The notes under the pieces: model-generated
Database searches by the model: none
Seen by the model: only the letters and a program-made list of their open reading frames with translations
Told to the model about the DNA's origin: nothing
Position numbers and translations under genes: made by a program
Origin: Prostheceraeus crozeri
Taxonomy: Eukaryota; Platyhelminthes; Polycladida; Euryleptidae
DNA length: 64,000 bases
Reading direction: 5' to 3'
NCBI GenBank assembly: GCA_907163375.1
Contig: CAJQUW010011052.1
Span: 124,001-188,000, forward strand
In this document: piece after piece, positions 18,483 through 29,092 of the stretch
How the letters are laid out: each line of letters starts with the position of its first letter
Numbering within the stretch: position 1 is the first letter of the stretch

Positions 18483-20532
18483 ACGTGTGTGAAGTTAGCA
18501 CCGCCACTCAGCACCGCCATCTTGAAAATGGAATGTGCCACTCAAATAAACCTAACAGATCCATGCATTTGGTGTGTGCCAGCATGTGCCACCCATTATT
18601 TTTAAAGAATTCCTCCTAGTTTAGGAGAAATCGGTGGTTGAAAGTTGGACATGGCGGTGATGTGAAGTTAGCACCGCCACAAAATTTTTTTTTCCAAAAT
18701 ACACAATCAAAACATATGAAACACGCACAACAGATAGAAGACCATCAAAGACATTGTGCCAGCAAGTTTCAGCACCTAACTCCACGTACTTCCGGAGAAA
18801 TCAGTCCCCGAAACCACAAAATGGCGGTGATGTGAAGTTAGCACCGCCACTGAAGTCTTTTTTTAAAATACGCAAATAAAACACGCGAGACAAGTACAAC
18901 TGAGAGATGATCATCAAAAACATTGTGCCAGCAAGTTTCTTCTCCTAAGACGCCGTACTTGTGGAGAAATTAGCCCCCGAAAGCTCAATACGTCTGGCGG
19001 TGATGTGAAGTTGGCACCACCATCTTGAAAAATCCATGTGCCAGTCAAACGAACGATCAGAATCGATCTAGATGGAGTGTGCCAGCATGTGCCACTTATT
19101 TCTTTCACGAAAATACCACCAGATCCGGTGGAATACCAACCCGAAAGCTCAATGGCGGTGATGTGAAGTTGGCACCGCCATTTGGTGGTTTCGGGGACTG
19201 ATTTCTCCGGAAGTACGTGGAGTTAGGTGCTGAAACTTGCTGGCACAATGTTTTTGATGGTTTTCTATATGTTGTGCGTGTTTCGTATGTTTTGATTGTG
19301 TATTTTGGAAAAAAAATTTTTGTGGCGGTGCTAACTTCACATCACCGCCATTTTGTGGTTTCGGGGACTGATTTCTCCGGAAGTACGTGGAGTTAGGTGC
19401 TGAAACTTGCTGGCACAATGTTTTTGATGGTTTTCTATATGTTGTGCGTGTTTCGTATGTTTTGATTGTGTATTTTGGGAAAAAAATTTTTGTGGCGGTG
19501 CTAACTTCACATCACCGCCATTTTGTGGTTTCGGGGACTGATTTCTCCGGAAGTACGGGGAGTTAGGTGCTGAAACTTGCTGGCACAATGTTTTTGATGG
19601 TTTTCTATCTGTTGTTCGTGTTTCGTATGTTTTGATTGTGTATTTTGGAAAAAAAATTTTTGTGGCGGTGCTAACTTCACATCACCGCCATTTTGTGGTT
19701 TCGGGGACTGATTTCTCCGGAAGTACGGGGAGTTAGGTGCTGAAACTTGCTGGCACAATGTTTTTGATGGTTTTCTATCTGTTGTGCGTGTTTCGTATGT
19801 TTTGATTGTGTATTTTGGAAAAAAAATTTTTGTGGCGGTGCTAACTTCACATCACCGCCATGTCGAACTTTCGAGCATCGATTTTTCCTAAACTAAGCGG
19901 AATTCTTTCAAAATAGTGAGTGGCACATGCTGGCACACTCCATCTAGATCGATTCTGATCGTTCGTTTGACTGGCACATGGATTTTTCAAGATGGTGGTG
20001 CCAACTTCACATCACCGCCAGACGTATTGAGCTTTCGGGGGCTAATTTCTCCACAAGTACGGCGTCTTAGGAGAAGAAACTTGCTGGCACAATGTTTTTG
20101 ATGATCATCTCTCAGTTGTACTTGTCTCGCGTGTTTTATTTGCGTATTTTAAAAAAAGACTTCAGTGGCGGTGCTAACTTCACATCACCGCCATTTTGTG
20201 GTTTCGGGGACTGATTTCTCCGGAAGTACGTGGAGTTAGGTGCTGAAACTTGCTGGCACAATGTCTTTGATGGTCTTCTATCTGTTGTGCGTGTTTCATA
20301 TGTTTTGATTGTGTATTTTGGAAAAAAAATTTTTGTGGCGGTGCTAACTTCACATCACCGCCATGTCCAACTTTCAACCACCGATTTCTCCTAAACTAGG
20401 AGGAATTCTTTAAAAATAATGGGTGGCACATGCTGGCACACACCAAATGCATGGATCTGTTAGGTTTATTTGAGTGGCACATTCCATTTTCAAGATGGCG
20501 GTGCTGAGTGACGGTGCTAACTTCACACACGT
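18483..20532. mobile_element. Fold-back DNA transposon, non-autonomous, 9-bp target duplication
   Basis: The element starts ACGTGTGTGAAGTTAGCACC and ends with its inverse, and is flanked by GGGGTGACG at 18474-18482 and 20533-20541. Arms of about 690 bp (18483-19180 and 19861-20532) are near-perfect inverted copies, each with sub-blocks bordered by GGCGGTGATGTGAAGTT. The centre has four 170-bp tandem units. No transposase is encoded. A 9-bp duplication and long, internally repetitive arms fit the MULE/Rehavkus-type group (inference). Confidence 0.85.
19181..19860. repeat. Four 170-bp tandem units in the fold-back element
   Basis: Units start at 19181, 19351, 19521 and 19691 with TTTTGTGGTTTCGGGGACTG (the first has TTTGG) and end GGCGGTGCTAACTTCACATC. 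A further unit lies in the right arm (20191-20360) and an inverted one in the left arm (18650-18835). Sequence differences are few, which points to recent amplification. Repetitive short frames in these units are by-products. Confidence 0.9.
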
Positions 20533-20541
20533 GGGGTGACG

Positions 20542-21599
20542 GCCATTTAGATCGAAAGAGTTCGACTGCTATGATGAAGCAATCTCAAGCACGAGTTGCG
20601 CGTAGAGAATTTCATTTGGTGCTCTGATGATCAAGGAAGAATAATTTGGTATAATAGATGTTGATAAAGATTGATATGTTTACAAGGGTTGGAACCGGCC
20701 GCCGTTCCCGGCCCAAATTTTGAAGACCGGACTGACGGTTTATTCAATTAGACACATGTCGACCGTTGACGACATTCACTCTAGAATAAAATGCTTTGTC
20801 AATCATTACAACATTTAGAGCATGTAAATGTAGCATATTTGAGAGCATCTACGTTCATGTTTTGTGATATAATATTGGGAACTGTTCCTTTAACAGTTAA
20901 AAAATGATTGCCGGCAACTGATACATGTAATTCAAACCTTACTTAAACCTCTCAAATATAGTTTCCAGAATCATATATTTAGCCTACATGAATTTTGGAA
21001 GCATTGTATGTTCCTCATCCTATCTACTGTAAACTTATTCCAGATCTTGAAAAATTTTACTATATGTAATAGTTTATATAACACGTGGAGCTTAGAGATG
21101 CAATGAATGAGCAATGTATTTCAATGCAACCAATGGCCTACTACCGAAACATCTGACAGTGGATCATGCATAATTGTTTGATAAGCTAGCTGCACGTGAT
21201 ACATTTTGATTGACGTATGTACACCAACACTCCCGCTTGGTCTTGGGACATTCACTGAAATGAAAAATTGATCACAAGTTTTCTCGAGTTCATTGTTCCA
21301 AACTCTTATGCGTCAGCTCGCGGTCATCAATGTAAACTCAAAAGATTTGAATTTAAACTATAGTAGAGAGAGTTTTCAATTGACGTTGCAAATCACTAGA
21401 ATTCCTTGACAAGTGAAGAAGTAAATATCCCTTCAACCGCTTAAAGCTTTCTTTTGGAGGTGGGATATGAATGCGCATATATTATTATTGCATCAATGTT
21501 ATTATTACATCAATGCTCGTTCGGATCATTATTTTGATTATACTTATATGTTTTCAATTTGCTTGTGTTTGATTAACTGACCTTGAGAGATGACTAATG
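20542..21599. other. No gene seen
   Basis: About 1 kb, AT-rich, no supportable gene or repeat. Confidence 0.4.
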
Positions 21600-22459
21600 G
21601 CAGCTCCTAATTTCAATTTGGTTGATTTAGATTTCGACGAACTTGGCCAATTATTGAATAATGACGAACGCTTTGAGACCAGCTTAACAGAGAAAAATTA
21701 GATAAAATAATAGAAAACGCTCAATCAAAGATTTCGAAGAAACAAACAGAATGTTTATTAAAAATTTGCCCAGAAGGCAACCAAACCGACTAATCAATGG
21801 GTGCCATGGATTTGAGGAAATGACTAAATCAGAACTCGACTCTCAACTCAAATAATTTGAATCTGAGGTGCGTAAAAAAGAAGGGCGGACGTTACGCAGC
21901 TACTTCTTTACGTGACATATTTCAAGAAATTATGTATTATCCAAAAGTTGTTCTTGGAAGAGGATAGAGAATTTTCAACGATTCATCGCATCAAGAGCAT
22001 CTTTGGACACCGCTACGAAAGAAGCGAATTCGTTGGAAGTCCGAAGCCAATGTTCCTGACCATCAGATGCGGTGTCACAATTACAAGAAGAATATCTTTG
22101 GGAGATAAACGTTTTGGGTGACACCAGCCCCGAACCTCTTTCGAGAACTTGTGGAAACTTTTTCGGCTTGAGAGCAGGAAGAGAACACAGTGATTTGGAA
22201 GTCGGCAAGCACATTAAATTATCGCAGACGAACGAAGAGAAACGTTGGTAACAGTAATAGTTACTCCAAAAATTTTACTGGTGGACTAAAGCAAAGCATT
22301 TTGAAACCAAAATCAGCTTTTATGAAATTGGGAAGGAGAAGCATGGTCACCAAACATGCAGTATTGGACTTTGATGATGAACAGTTTAACTTTGACATTG
22401 ACGAAGAGGAGAAGAAGAATACGATCAAAGAAAAAAGTTATTCAGACTCAATACCATAA
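21600..22459 (+). pseudogene. Crypton-like tyrosine recombinase remnant (DUF3504-type)
   Basis: Conceptual translation in shifting frames shows blocks typical of the Crypton/DUF3504 family: 'TNQWVPW', 'EEMTKSELDSQL' followed by 'ESEVRKKEGR', 'TSLRDIFQEIM', 'LGSPKPMF', 'LREHS'-like 'RAGREHSDLEVGKH' and finally 'KNFTGGLKQ' (about 22262-22290). Several stops and frameshifts separate these blocks, and the catalytic arginine-histidine region is not intact. The last open frame (22190-22459) ends in an acidic tail FDIDEEEKKN. Identified from family patterns; clearly non-functional. Confidence 0.6.
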
Positions 22460-22993
22460 AAGCAAAAAAAGTAAATAGATAATAATAATAAGTAAAATAA
22501 TAGATAATATAGGTAAATAGATAAATAGATAACAAGTAATAAAAGTAAATAGATATAAAAGTCACGCTTTGCTTCAATTGATTCGATCGTAGGCATGCAT
22601 CATGGAAAGTTGCCCTTGACTGCCAGAATAAGGTTTCAAAAAGTTGAATGATTATTACCTATTAAGTATTCAATGATGAAGTTGAACTTCGTGCATATCT
22701 GTTTGAGTCTGAACTGTTTCTTCATAGAGGTCAAGAAACGAAATGACGATCTGAATCCAGTAGCCACATGGAAATTTATTATGTTTTCTACAACATAATT
22801 AAAGTTGTCTCAACTTAACGAAAAGACGGTGAGCGAAACGCTTCACCTTGAATTGTCTGTCACATCAACAGCACAGAATAAGTTTTCATCGTCATTCAGT
22901 TTTACCATGCAAATATCTAAATTCTGAACTCTTTTCAAATGCATGAAAATGAATATAAATTGCATTTGTATCATTACATTTATCTACTAATAC
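22460..22993. other. Low-complexity and unassigned sequence
   Basis: 22470-22560 is a TAAATAGATAATAA-type low-complexity tract. The rest has no supportable gene. Confidence 0.45.
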
Positions 22994-22995
22994 TA

Positions 22996-24636
22996 CAGAT
23001 TGTTTCATAAAAAATGGATCACCCTTAAACATTGCCTTAACTTCGACTTTGTCTAACTCCGCCAAACTTGAACGAATTTCTCTGAAATTTGGAAGATATG
23101 TCAGTTGTGCTTACTAATATCATTGTTGGAAATTTCAAGCATGAATATTGAGTTGTTTTCCTGTTATAGATAAAAAAGTAGTAGATAATTTGATCTTCAT
23201 TTAGCAATGTTACACAAAATCATACCACACTCTTATAACATTACATTTGTTTCCTTTGTTATGTAATATGTTGTTTTACAAGCCAAAAGCTATCAAGCAA
23301 AACAAAAATAAAGAAAATCGGTCAATCAGAGCCAGTATAGCACCATTATTCATCAACAATAATGTAACTGCTACATGTGATTAACTGGACTTCATGTTCC
23401 ATAGCTTCCTGAATTCGTTGCGGTGGTATTGGCAGCACTCCTGATTGCTTTCAGCTAGAAATCTATCTCTTACCGGTTGAAAACGATACAAAGCACAAAT
23501 GAACAATAACGAGATCGCATTCACAAAAGGCAAAGTGTCATGGTTTTCTTTGCGAGCTACAAGCAAGCGACTAAATGTCCCTTACACAAATGTGCATCGA
23601 TGGCATAATGATGATTTTCGACTCTGTCGTAAAGAGGGCTCTGGCCGTCCACGCAAAACATCCAAACGTAGAGACCGCCTAATTTTGAGATTTGTTAAAG
23701 TTGATCCAAGTCTCTCGTTAACTGAGATGGTTGCACTAGACTCGTCTATTTCTAAGTCCACTATTCGTAGAAGACTTATTGAGTCGAATTTCAAGAGCTG
23801 TAAGAGTCCCTCTCAGATCGAATTATCAGATCAGCATACAAAAAGACGTCTCAGATGGGCAATAAGTCATTGTCACTGGCGAAATCAATGGGATCGGGTT
23901 GTCTGGTCTGATGAGGCATCAGTCCGTCTGAAGGATAGTGATGGTCGATTGAGATTATGGATAAAATCTGATCAGGAAATTCCGAGACATTTACATCGTC
24001 CCCGGGTACAAGGTGGTGCGACTCTACTGATTTGGGCTGGCATTTGGACCAATGGCCGCTCTGAAGTTGACATACAGCAAGGAACCATAAATTCTGAACG
24101 CTATGTGAATGTTTTACGAATGAACATTGGCCAAATGACAGATCAACTTTGTGATCCATCGACTTGGTTATTTATGGATGATAATGCTACATGTCACAGG
24201 AGTAGTAGAGTCAACTTATGCAAGTCTCAATTAGGGCTTAGGACATTATCTTGGCCAGCTCGTTCTCCTGATCTGAATCCCATAGAAAATGTATGGAGTA
24301 TTCTAAAACGTAACGTTCGTCGTTCACTGCTACCTACAGATGGCGTATCACAACTTACGTCACTGTTAAAAAGAGAGTGGATAAAGTTAGATCAGTCAAA
24401 AATCAACGATATCATCGAATCAATGCCTAGACGAATCGGTAATGTCATTGACAATAAGTGTAGGGACACAAAATATTAGCTTCTTAAGAACCGTTAGTGT
24501 ATCATAGCTTATCAGATTATATAAGGACATTTAAATATATTAGGGACATGAAATAACATGAAAAATGCTTTCTGTATCATACTTATGTTTTATTTAGTCA
24601 AATTTTAGGATGATCCACTTTTTATGAAACGGACTG
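22996..24636 (+). mobile_element. Tc1/mariner element A, complete
   Basis: 1641 bp flanked by TA on both sides. Inverted ends pair over about 35 bp: left CAGATTGTTTCATAAAAAAT, right (reverse complement) CAGTCCGTTTCATAAAAAGT, both continuing into GGATCA.CC. One transposase gene on plus. Confidence 0.9.
23499..24479 (+). CDS. Tc1-like DD34E transposase, element A
   Basis: 326 residues with no stop. Residues 10-60 contain a helix-turn-helix and the GRPR-like hook (SGRPRKTSKR). The catalytic triad is visible: VVWSDEAS (D), LFMDDNATCH (D), SPDLNPIENVW (E). The C-terminus is the usual RRIGNVI region. It binds the terminal repeats and moves the element by cut and paste into TA. The N-terminus is slightly short compared with 340-345 in the family, and upstream sequence is not open, so the first few residues may be missing. 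Closest in style to Tc1-like elements where the start reads 'W.GKVS..S..ATSKR'. Confidence 0.9.
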   Translation: MNNNEIAFTKGKVSWFSLRATSKRLNVPYTNVHRWHNDDFRLCRKEGSGRPRKTSKRRDRLILRFVKVDPSLSLTEMVALDSSISKSTIRRRLIESNFKSCKSPSQIELSDQHTKRRLRWAISHCHWRNQWDRVVWSDEASVRLKDSDGRLRLWIKSDQEIPRHLHRPRVQGGATLLIWAGIWTNGRSEVDIQQGTINSERYVNVLRMNIGQMTDQLCDPSTWLFMDDNATCHRSSRVNLCKSQLGLRTLSWPARSPDLNPIENVWSILKRNVRRSLLPTDGVSQLTSLLKREWIKLDQSKINDIIESMPRRIGNVIDNKCRDTKY

Positions 24637-24638
24637 TA

Positions 24639-25272
24639 GAATGTTTCATTTTTTTACCCTCAAATAAATTGTATTAGTGGCTGTAGGAAAAAAACTACAT
24701 TCATGCCTGCATGAATAAAAACATGCAACATCGCATGATGACCTGAGTGCATTTATCATTTAATGAAAATATTGACTGACGAGTAATAGTACATAGTGTA
24801 TGAGTATAGAAAAGGAAAATGAAATAAATCACGTAATTTAACAAAATACATATGTTGCACACGTATAATGCACGTATATAAACAAAAATTTACATCTTAG
24901 TGTTTTCATATCATTGTTTACATGTATTTATGTTTTTATAATATATGTATTTTGATGTCAAAAATACTAATTTGTGTCAACCGGACTTTCAAAGACACCT
25001 AAAGATTGAGCTGCTGAGTATATGACGCTAATCATTTAGGCAATTTAGCTGATAACTAAGTGCATTCCATCCTCTATCACTGACTGACAACAACAGCTAT
25101 CTACACATATCATACCATTTATGCATATTTTATTCTATAGACAAATTGTAGGACACCTAATTGCAGCAGGTGATGATACACGTACATTCAACTTGAGCAG
25201 TAATAATAGATTTATTGACCTTACTTTATTGACCCTTGTAAAATGTCACAAATTTCTTAACAGTTCTAATAC
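24639..25272. other. No gene seen
   Basis: AT-rich sequence between element A and the 25.3-kb hairpin; nothing supportable. Confidence 0.4.
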
Positions 25273-25360
25273 ATGTTGTTTTCATTCCAGCTCCAGTTCG
25301 CATGACGGATTAACTGCAGTTGATCCGTCATGCGAAGTGGAGCTGGAATGAAAACAACAT
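25273..25360. repeat. 88-nt near-perfect hairpin
   Basis: Two 40-base arms (ATGTTGTTTTCATTCCAGCT... and its inverse) differ at only two positions; the 8-base loop ACTGCAGT is itself palindromic. GC content is higher than the surroundings. It could be a very recent inverted duplication or a transcribed hairpin RNA. Confidence 0.85.
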
Positions 25361-26047
25361 ATGGCTATACCATACAGCTGCTCTCAAGTGCAACTTTTCA
25401 ATGTCTTAGCATACTACAATAAGCAATCAGTTTTTAAGCAGTGATCTCCAAGAGACGTGATACAGATGTACAAGAAATTGCTGTGTACTACAACTCTGCA
25501 TTCCTTTCTATGTTATATGTCATATAGCACTACCTTTTGTCATATCTATCGTCTTTCGGCGGAGAATTATGTAGTGACAAACTTATATCAGGGTAATTCA
25601 TCGTCAGAGTGGATTACATGTATAAATTTGAATTTTGCGCTCACACTTCTTGCTGTGACAAATGTCAATGCTTATTACGCCTCTAATTAACTACAATTTG
25701 GTGAGTGAAACATTCTCTGTGTAATGCCTATGATTTACTGTATTAAAACGTATGTACTCGCATACATGTTACAAACGCATCCGTTGATCCATGTAATGAA
25801 GTAAAGTGTTCAATTCAAGATATCGTTCTTCATGGTTTGGCGGAGCGCGTTTTGGAATACAATACAACCATTCAGCTACTGATTAATGGATATCGTACAT
25901 AATACTGCCAGCAGTCAGTCATCAGACGTTACCAGTACTTGTCTAGCTGCGCTTCGACCCTAACCTGAACACTCAAACGAAGACGAACGGGGTCACACAC
26001 ATTATGGCTGACAAACTGCTCAATAGATAATGAGATATGTGCAAAGA
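25361..26047. other. No gene seen
   Basis: About 690 bases without a supportable gene. Confidence 0.4.
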
Positions 26048-26245
26048 TACAGTGGCGGAAAAATGTCTGAAGCCAGTGAATTTTCTTAACTAAAATTTTG
26101 TTTTCTTATCTTTATTTTGTACTATTTTCATATTTATCTATATATTTATGTATCATCCGTTGTCAATGGATTAAAAGCAAGTGCTATTGAACAACATACC
26201 ATCTTATATTTCATAAAACACAAAAGAATCGTTCGGAGAATGTAG

Positions 26246-27253
26246 TCAGTACTTGGTTGGGCCGCCCTTGGCTTCAATAACAGCCTGACAACGACGCCTC
26301 ATGGACTGGACCAAGGTGCTACAACGATTGACCGTGATATTGCTCCATGTTTCACTCACCACCCGAAACAGTTCTTTGTTAGAGGGGCGCTGACTTTTGA
26401 CCGGGGAGTCCACCACTTGCCAAAGATACTCAATCGGGTTGAGGTCCGGTGACTGGGCCGGCCACCAAAGACACTGAAAACTCTGGTCATTGATCCACTG
26501 CTTGACTGACCTGGCCGTGTGTTTTGGATCATTGTCATGCTGAAAGATCCATTGATCATTGGGAAATATGGTTTGTGCAGCTGGTAGCATGGTCTCTTCC
26601 AGTATATTTCGATATTGGTATTGGTTCATTACGCCGTCCACCAGCCGGATAGGGCCTGGTCCGAGTGCCGACATGCTAGCCCATACCATGATGCTGCCAC
26701 CTCCGTGCTTCACGGTCGGCACGAGACAGGCAGGGTTCATTTCTTCACCAGCGCGACGACGAACAATGACTTGTCCATCATTGCCAAACAGGTTGAACTT
26801 GGATTCGTCCGACGACATAACGCGCTCCCATTGCTGGTCGCGCCAGCTAAGATGCTCTTTGGCCCAGGTCAGTCGGGCAGTACGGTTCTTGTCGGAGATT
26901 AGGGGCTTTTGGCGAGCGACACGCCCATACAGACCGACTTCCATTAGTCGATTCTGGACAGTGCGCGTGGTGATATCGACGCCATAATCGCTGGACAGAG
27001 ATTTCAGGATATCGGGAGCCGTTAACCGCCGGTCGTTCAGACTCATCCGAACAAGCACTCGGTCAGTAGTTGGTCGAGGTCTGCCACTCCGAGGACGTGA
27101 CTTGTAATCGCCGGTGGAGCGATAGATTGAGATAGCTTTCTCCACTGCTCCTCGACTGACCCCAAGAGCTGCAGCCACTTGTCGTTGCGACTGTCCCGAA
27201 TTGATGCGGTCAACGATGACAGCGCGCTGTTCCGTTGTCAACTCGGCACTCAT
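26246..27253 (-). CDS. Tc1-like DD34E transposase, element B
   Basis: 335 residues, intact. HTH region with RQVAAALGVSRGAVEKAI, GRPR hook (SGRPRPTT), second HTH with TTRTVQNRL, then the DDE triad: SSDESKFNLFG, QHDNDPKHTA and SPDLNPIEYLW. Where many Tc1 proteins have a Trp before SDES this one has Ser. The C-terminus ends AVIEAKGGPTKY, the normal end of this group. The coding region looks full length and probably encoded an active protein recently. The last 204 bp of the gene are duplicated, in inverted orientation, in the right arm of the element. Confidence 0.95.
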   Translation of the reverse strand: MSAELTTEQRAVIVDRINSGQSQRQVAAALGVSRGAVEKAISIYRSTGDYKSRPRSGRPRPTTDRVLVRMSLNDRRLTAPDILKSLSSDYGVDITTRTVQNRLMEVGLYGRVARQKPLISDKNRTARLTWAKEHLSWRDQQWERVMSSDESKFNLFGNDGQVIVRRRAGEEMNPACLVPTVKHGGGSIMVWASMSALGPGPIRLVDGVMNQYQYRNILEETMLPAAQTIFPNDQWIFQHDNDPKHTARSVKQWINDQSFQCLWWPAQSPDLNPIEYLWQVVDSPVKSQRPSNKELFRVVSETWSNITVNRCSTLVQSMRRRCQAVIEAKGGPTKY

Positions 27254-27480
27254 GATGATGAAAATGAGGTTAATTTCTTACTAACAATAGAATCGTTTGA
27301 ATTCAAAAATTTGAATGTCTATCACAATCATTGTGCAAATGTCTTAGCTCATTCATTTAGTAGGATGTTTATGCACATTTAAGATTGAATTTACTTACAC
27401 TGACAGCCGCAGAATCAATACCATAGCAATCAGAGCGCATCTATCACTGAAACTCAGTCAAAATTAAGGGTGGCTTCAGA

Positions 27481-27880
27481 CCGGACCTCAACCCGATTGA
27501 GCATCTTTGGCAAGTGGTGGACTCCCCGGTCAAAAGTCAGCGCCCCTCTAACAAAGAACTGTTTCGGGTGGTGAGTGAAGCATGGAGCAATATCACGGTC
27601 GATCGTTGTAGCACCTTGGTCCAGTTCATGAGGCGTCGTTGTCAGGCTGTTATTGAAGCCAAGGGCGGCCCAACCAAGTACTGACTACATTCTCCGAACG
27701 ATTCTTTTGTGTTTTATGAAATATAAGATGGTATGTTGTTCAATAGCACTTGCTTTTAATCCATTGACAACGGATGATGCATAAATATATAGATAAATAT
27801 GAAAATAGTACAAAATAAAGATAAGAAAACAAAATTTTAGTTAAGAAAATTCACTGGCTTCAGACATTTTTCCGCCACTG
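27481..27880 (+). repeat. Inverted copy of the 3' end of element B
   Basis: Gap-free inverted copy of 26050-26449 with about six substitutions. It contains the last ~68 codons of the transposase on plus and the 3' untranslated region and terminal repeat. Confidence 0.9.
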
Positions 27881-27882
27881 TA

Positions 27883-28203
27883 TGTCAAGTAAATACGTCA
27901 GATATCATGCAAATGCTGCGTTTCCCATATGTAAACTAGAGTTGCGCGAACCCGATTTTTCAATGATTTTTTCGATTTTTCATTTAGCAAAATTCACTTC
28001 CGATTTAGGACAATGCTTGTTTTGATCTACTAGGTCTCATCAGTAGTGGGCAGATTTGACTAAGGGATGATGCAGCTTGAGGTATAAACCATACTCATGC
28101 GGCCATTGGAGCACCTGTTGGGAGAATGAATCGGTCAGTAATCCACTTTTAACAACGCTTTTGTAGGATCTTTAGAACACACTCTGTTTCCGAAATCATA
28201 ATG
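27883..28203. other. No gene seen
   Basis: About 320 bases between two transposons without a supportable feature. Confidence 0.4.
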
Positions 28204-28211
28204 ATCTCACG

Positions 28212-29003
28212 CAGGGATGCAGAGTCGGAGTCCTATCATTTTTGCTGGAGACGGAGTCGGAGTCCTATCAAATAATAGGACTCCAGACTCCGGCCTATAA
28301 CTAGACCTAAAATATAATGCAAACAAGTTATTTATTCTTGCACATAGTTGTCACTGTCTTGATGTCAACTTTCTCCGTCAAACAAAAGTGCAGAGACAGC
28401 AGTGCATGCAGAGCTTGTAATAGTTGAGGGAATGAACCGTGATAGTGAAAAAAGGATTGCCTTTTCACTCGGTGATTTAGTAGAGGAGACAAGCCTTCCT
28501 AGCCTCGATCACACCTACGCACCAAAGGTCACATCAGACAAAAATGAAATACAGTACTAGTTTGTTTGAGAACATTACCTCTTGCCCTCACAGTAATTGT
28601 GTTTGATGGCTCCTCCAAAGCTCACATTAAGATCGAAAGTGTACTCATATTTTTTGGAGAAGGATGGGGAATTTTCCTGCCTAGTGGAGACTGGAGAAAA
28701 ACCGTGTGAAGTACACATTAAGAAGATGGGAGGAGCCGAGTCGTATGCATTAAACTGAAAGCGACATTTTATCAACTTTCATCGAAAATGATTGATAATT
28801 GATACATCAATGATCACTAACTATAGGTTCAGGTAAGCCTATAATGATCTGCGATGTAGGTTACCAGTTAATTCTTCAAAAAACAAGGCTTTGTATACTT
28901 GCCAACCGGAGTCGGAGTCCTATCAAAAGTCTGAGTCCCATCAATCCCCAGAGTCGGAATCGGAGTCGCAGTCCTATCAAAATGATACGATTCCGCATCC
29001 CTG
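28212..29003. mobile_element. hAT-like MITE, long copy
   Basis: Ends CAGGGATGCAGAGTCGGAGT and ...CCGCATCCCTG, flanked by the 8-bp duplication ATCTCACG (28204-28211, 29004-29011). Subterminal GGAGTCCTATCA repeats occur in both orientations. The right half matches the short copy at 33293-33627. It encodes no transposase; 8-bp duplication and CAGGG end are hAT hallmarks. Confidence 0.85.
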
Positions 29004-29092
29004 ATCTCACGTCGTCTGGTCAATTAGGTAATCCACTGCTTTATGTTAGACACGATGCGTGCGAACTGCATTCCGCAAGAACTTGATATACA

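Larger units (their letters stand above)
26050..27880 (-). mobile_element. Tc1/mariner element B with two 3' ends
   Basis: Flanked by TA at 26048-26049 and 27881-27882. Both ends are CAGTGGCGGAAAAATGTCTG reading inward. The outer 400 bp on the left (26050-26449) and on the right (27481-27880) are inverted copies of the transposase 3' end, about 98% identical without gaps. The original 5' terminal repeat survives only as TGGCTTCAGAC at 27471-27481 and is replaced there by the inverted 3' arm. Confidence 0.9.

Noticed and set aside
19149-19758. Three similar 83-90-residue proteins starting MCQQVSAPNS
   Set aside because: They are conceptual translations of the 170-bp tandem units, antisense to nothing recognisable, and repeat with the same period.
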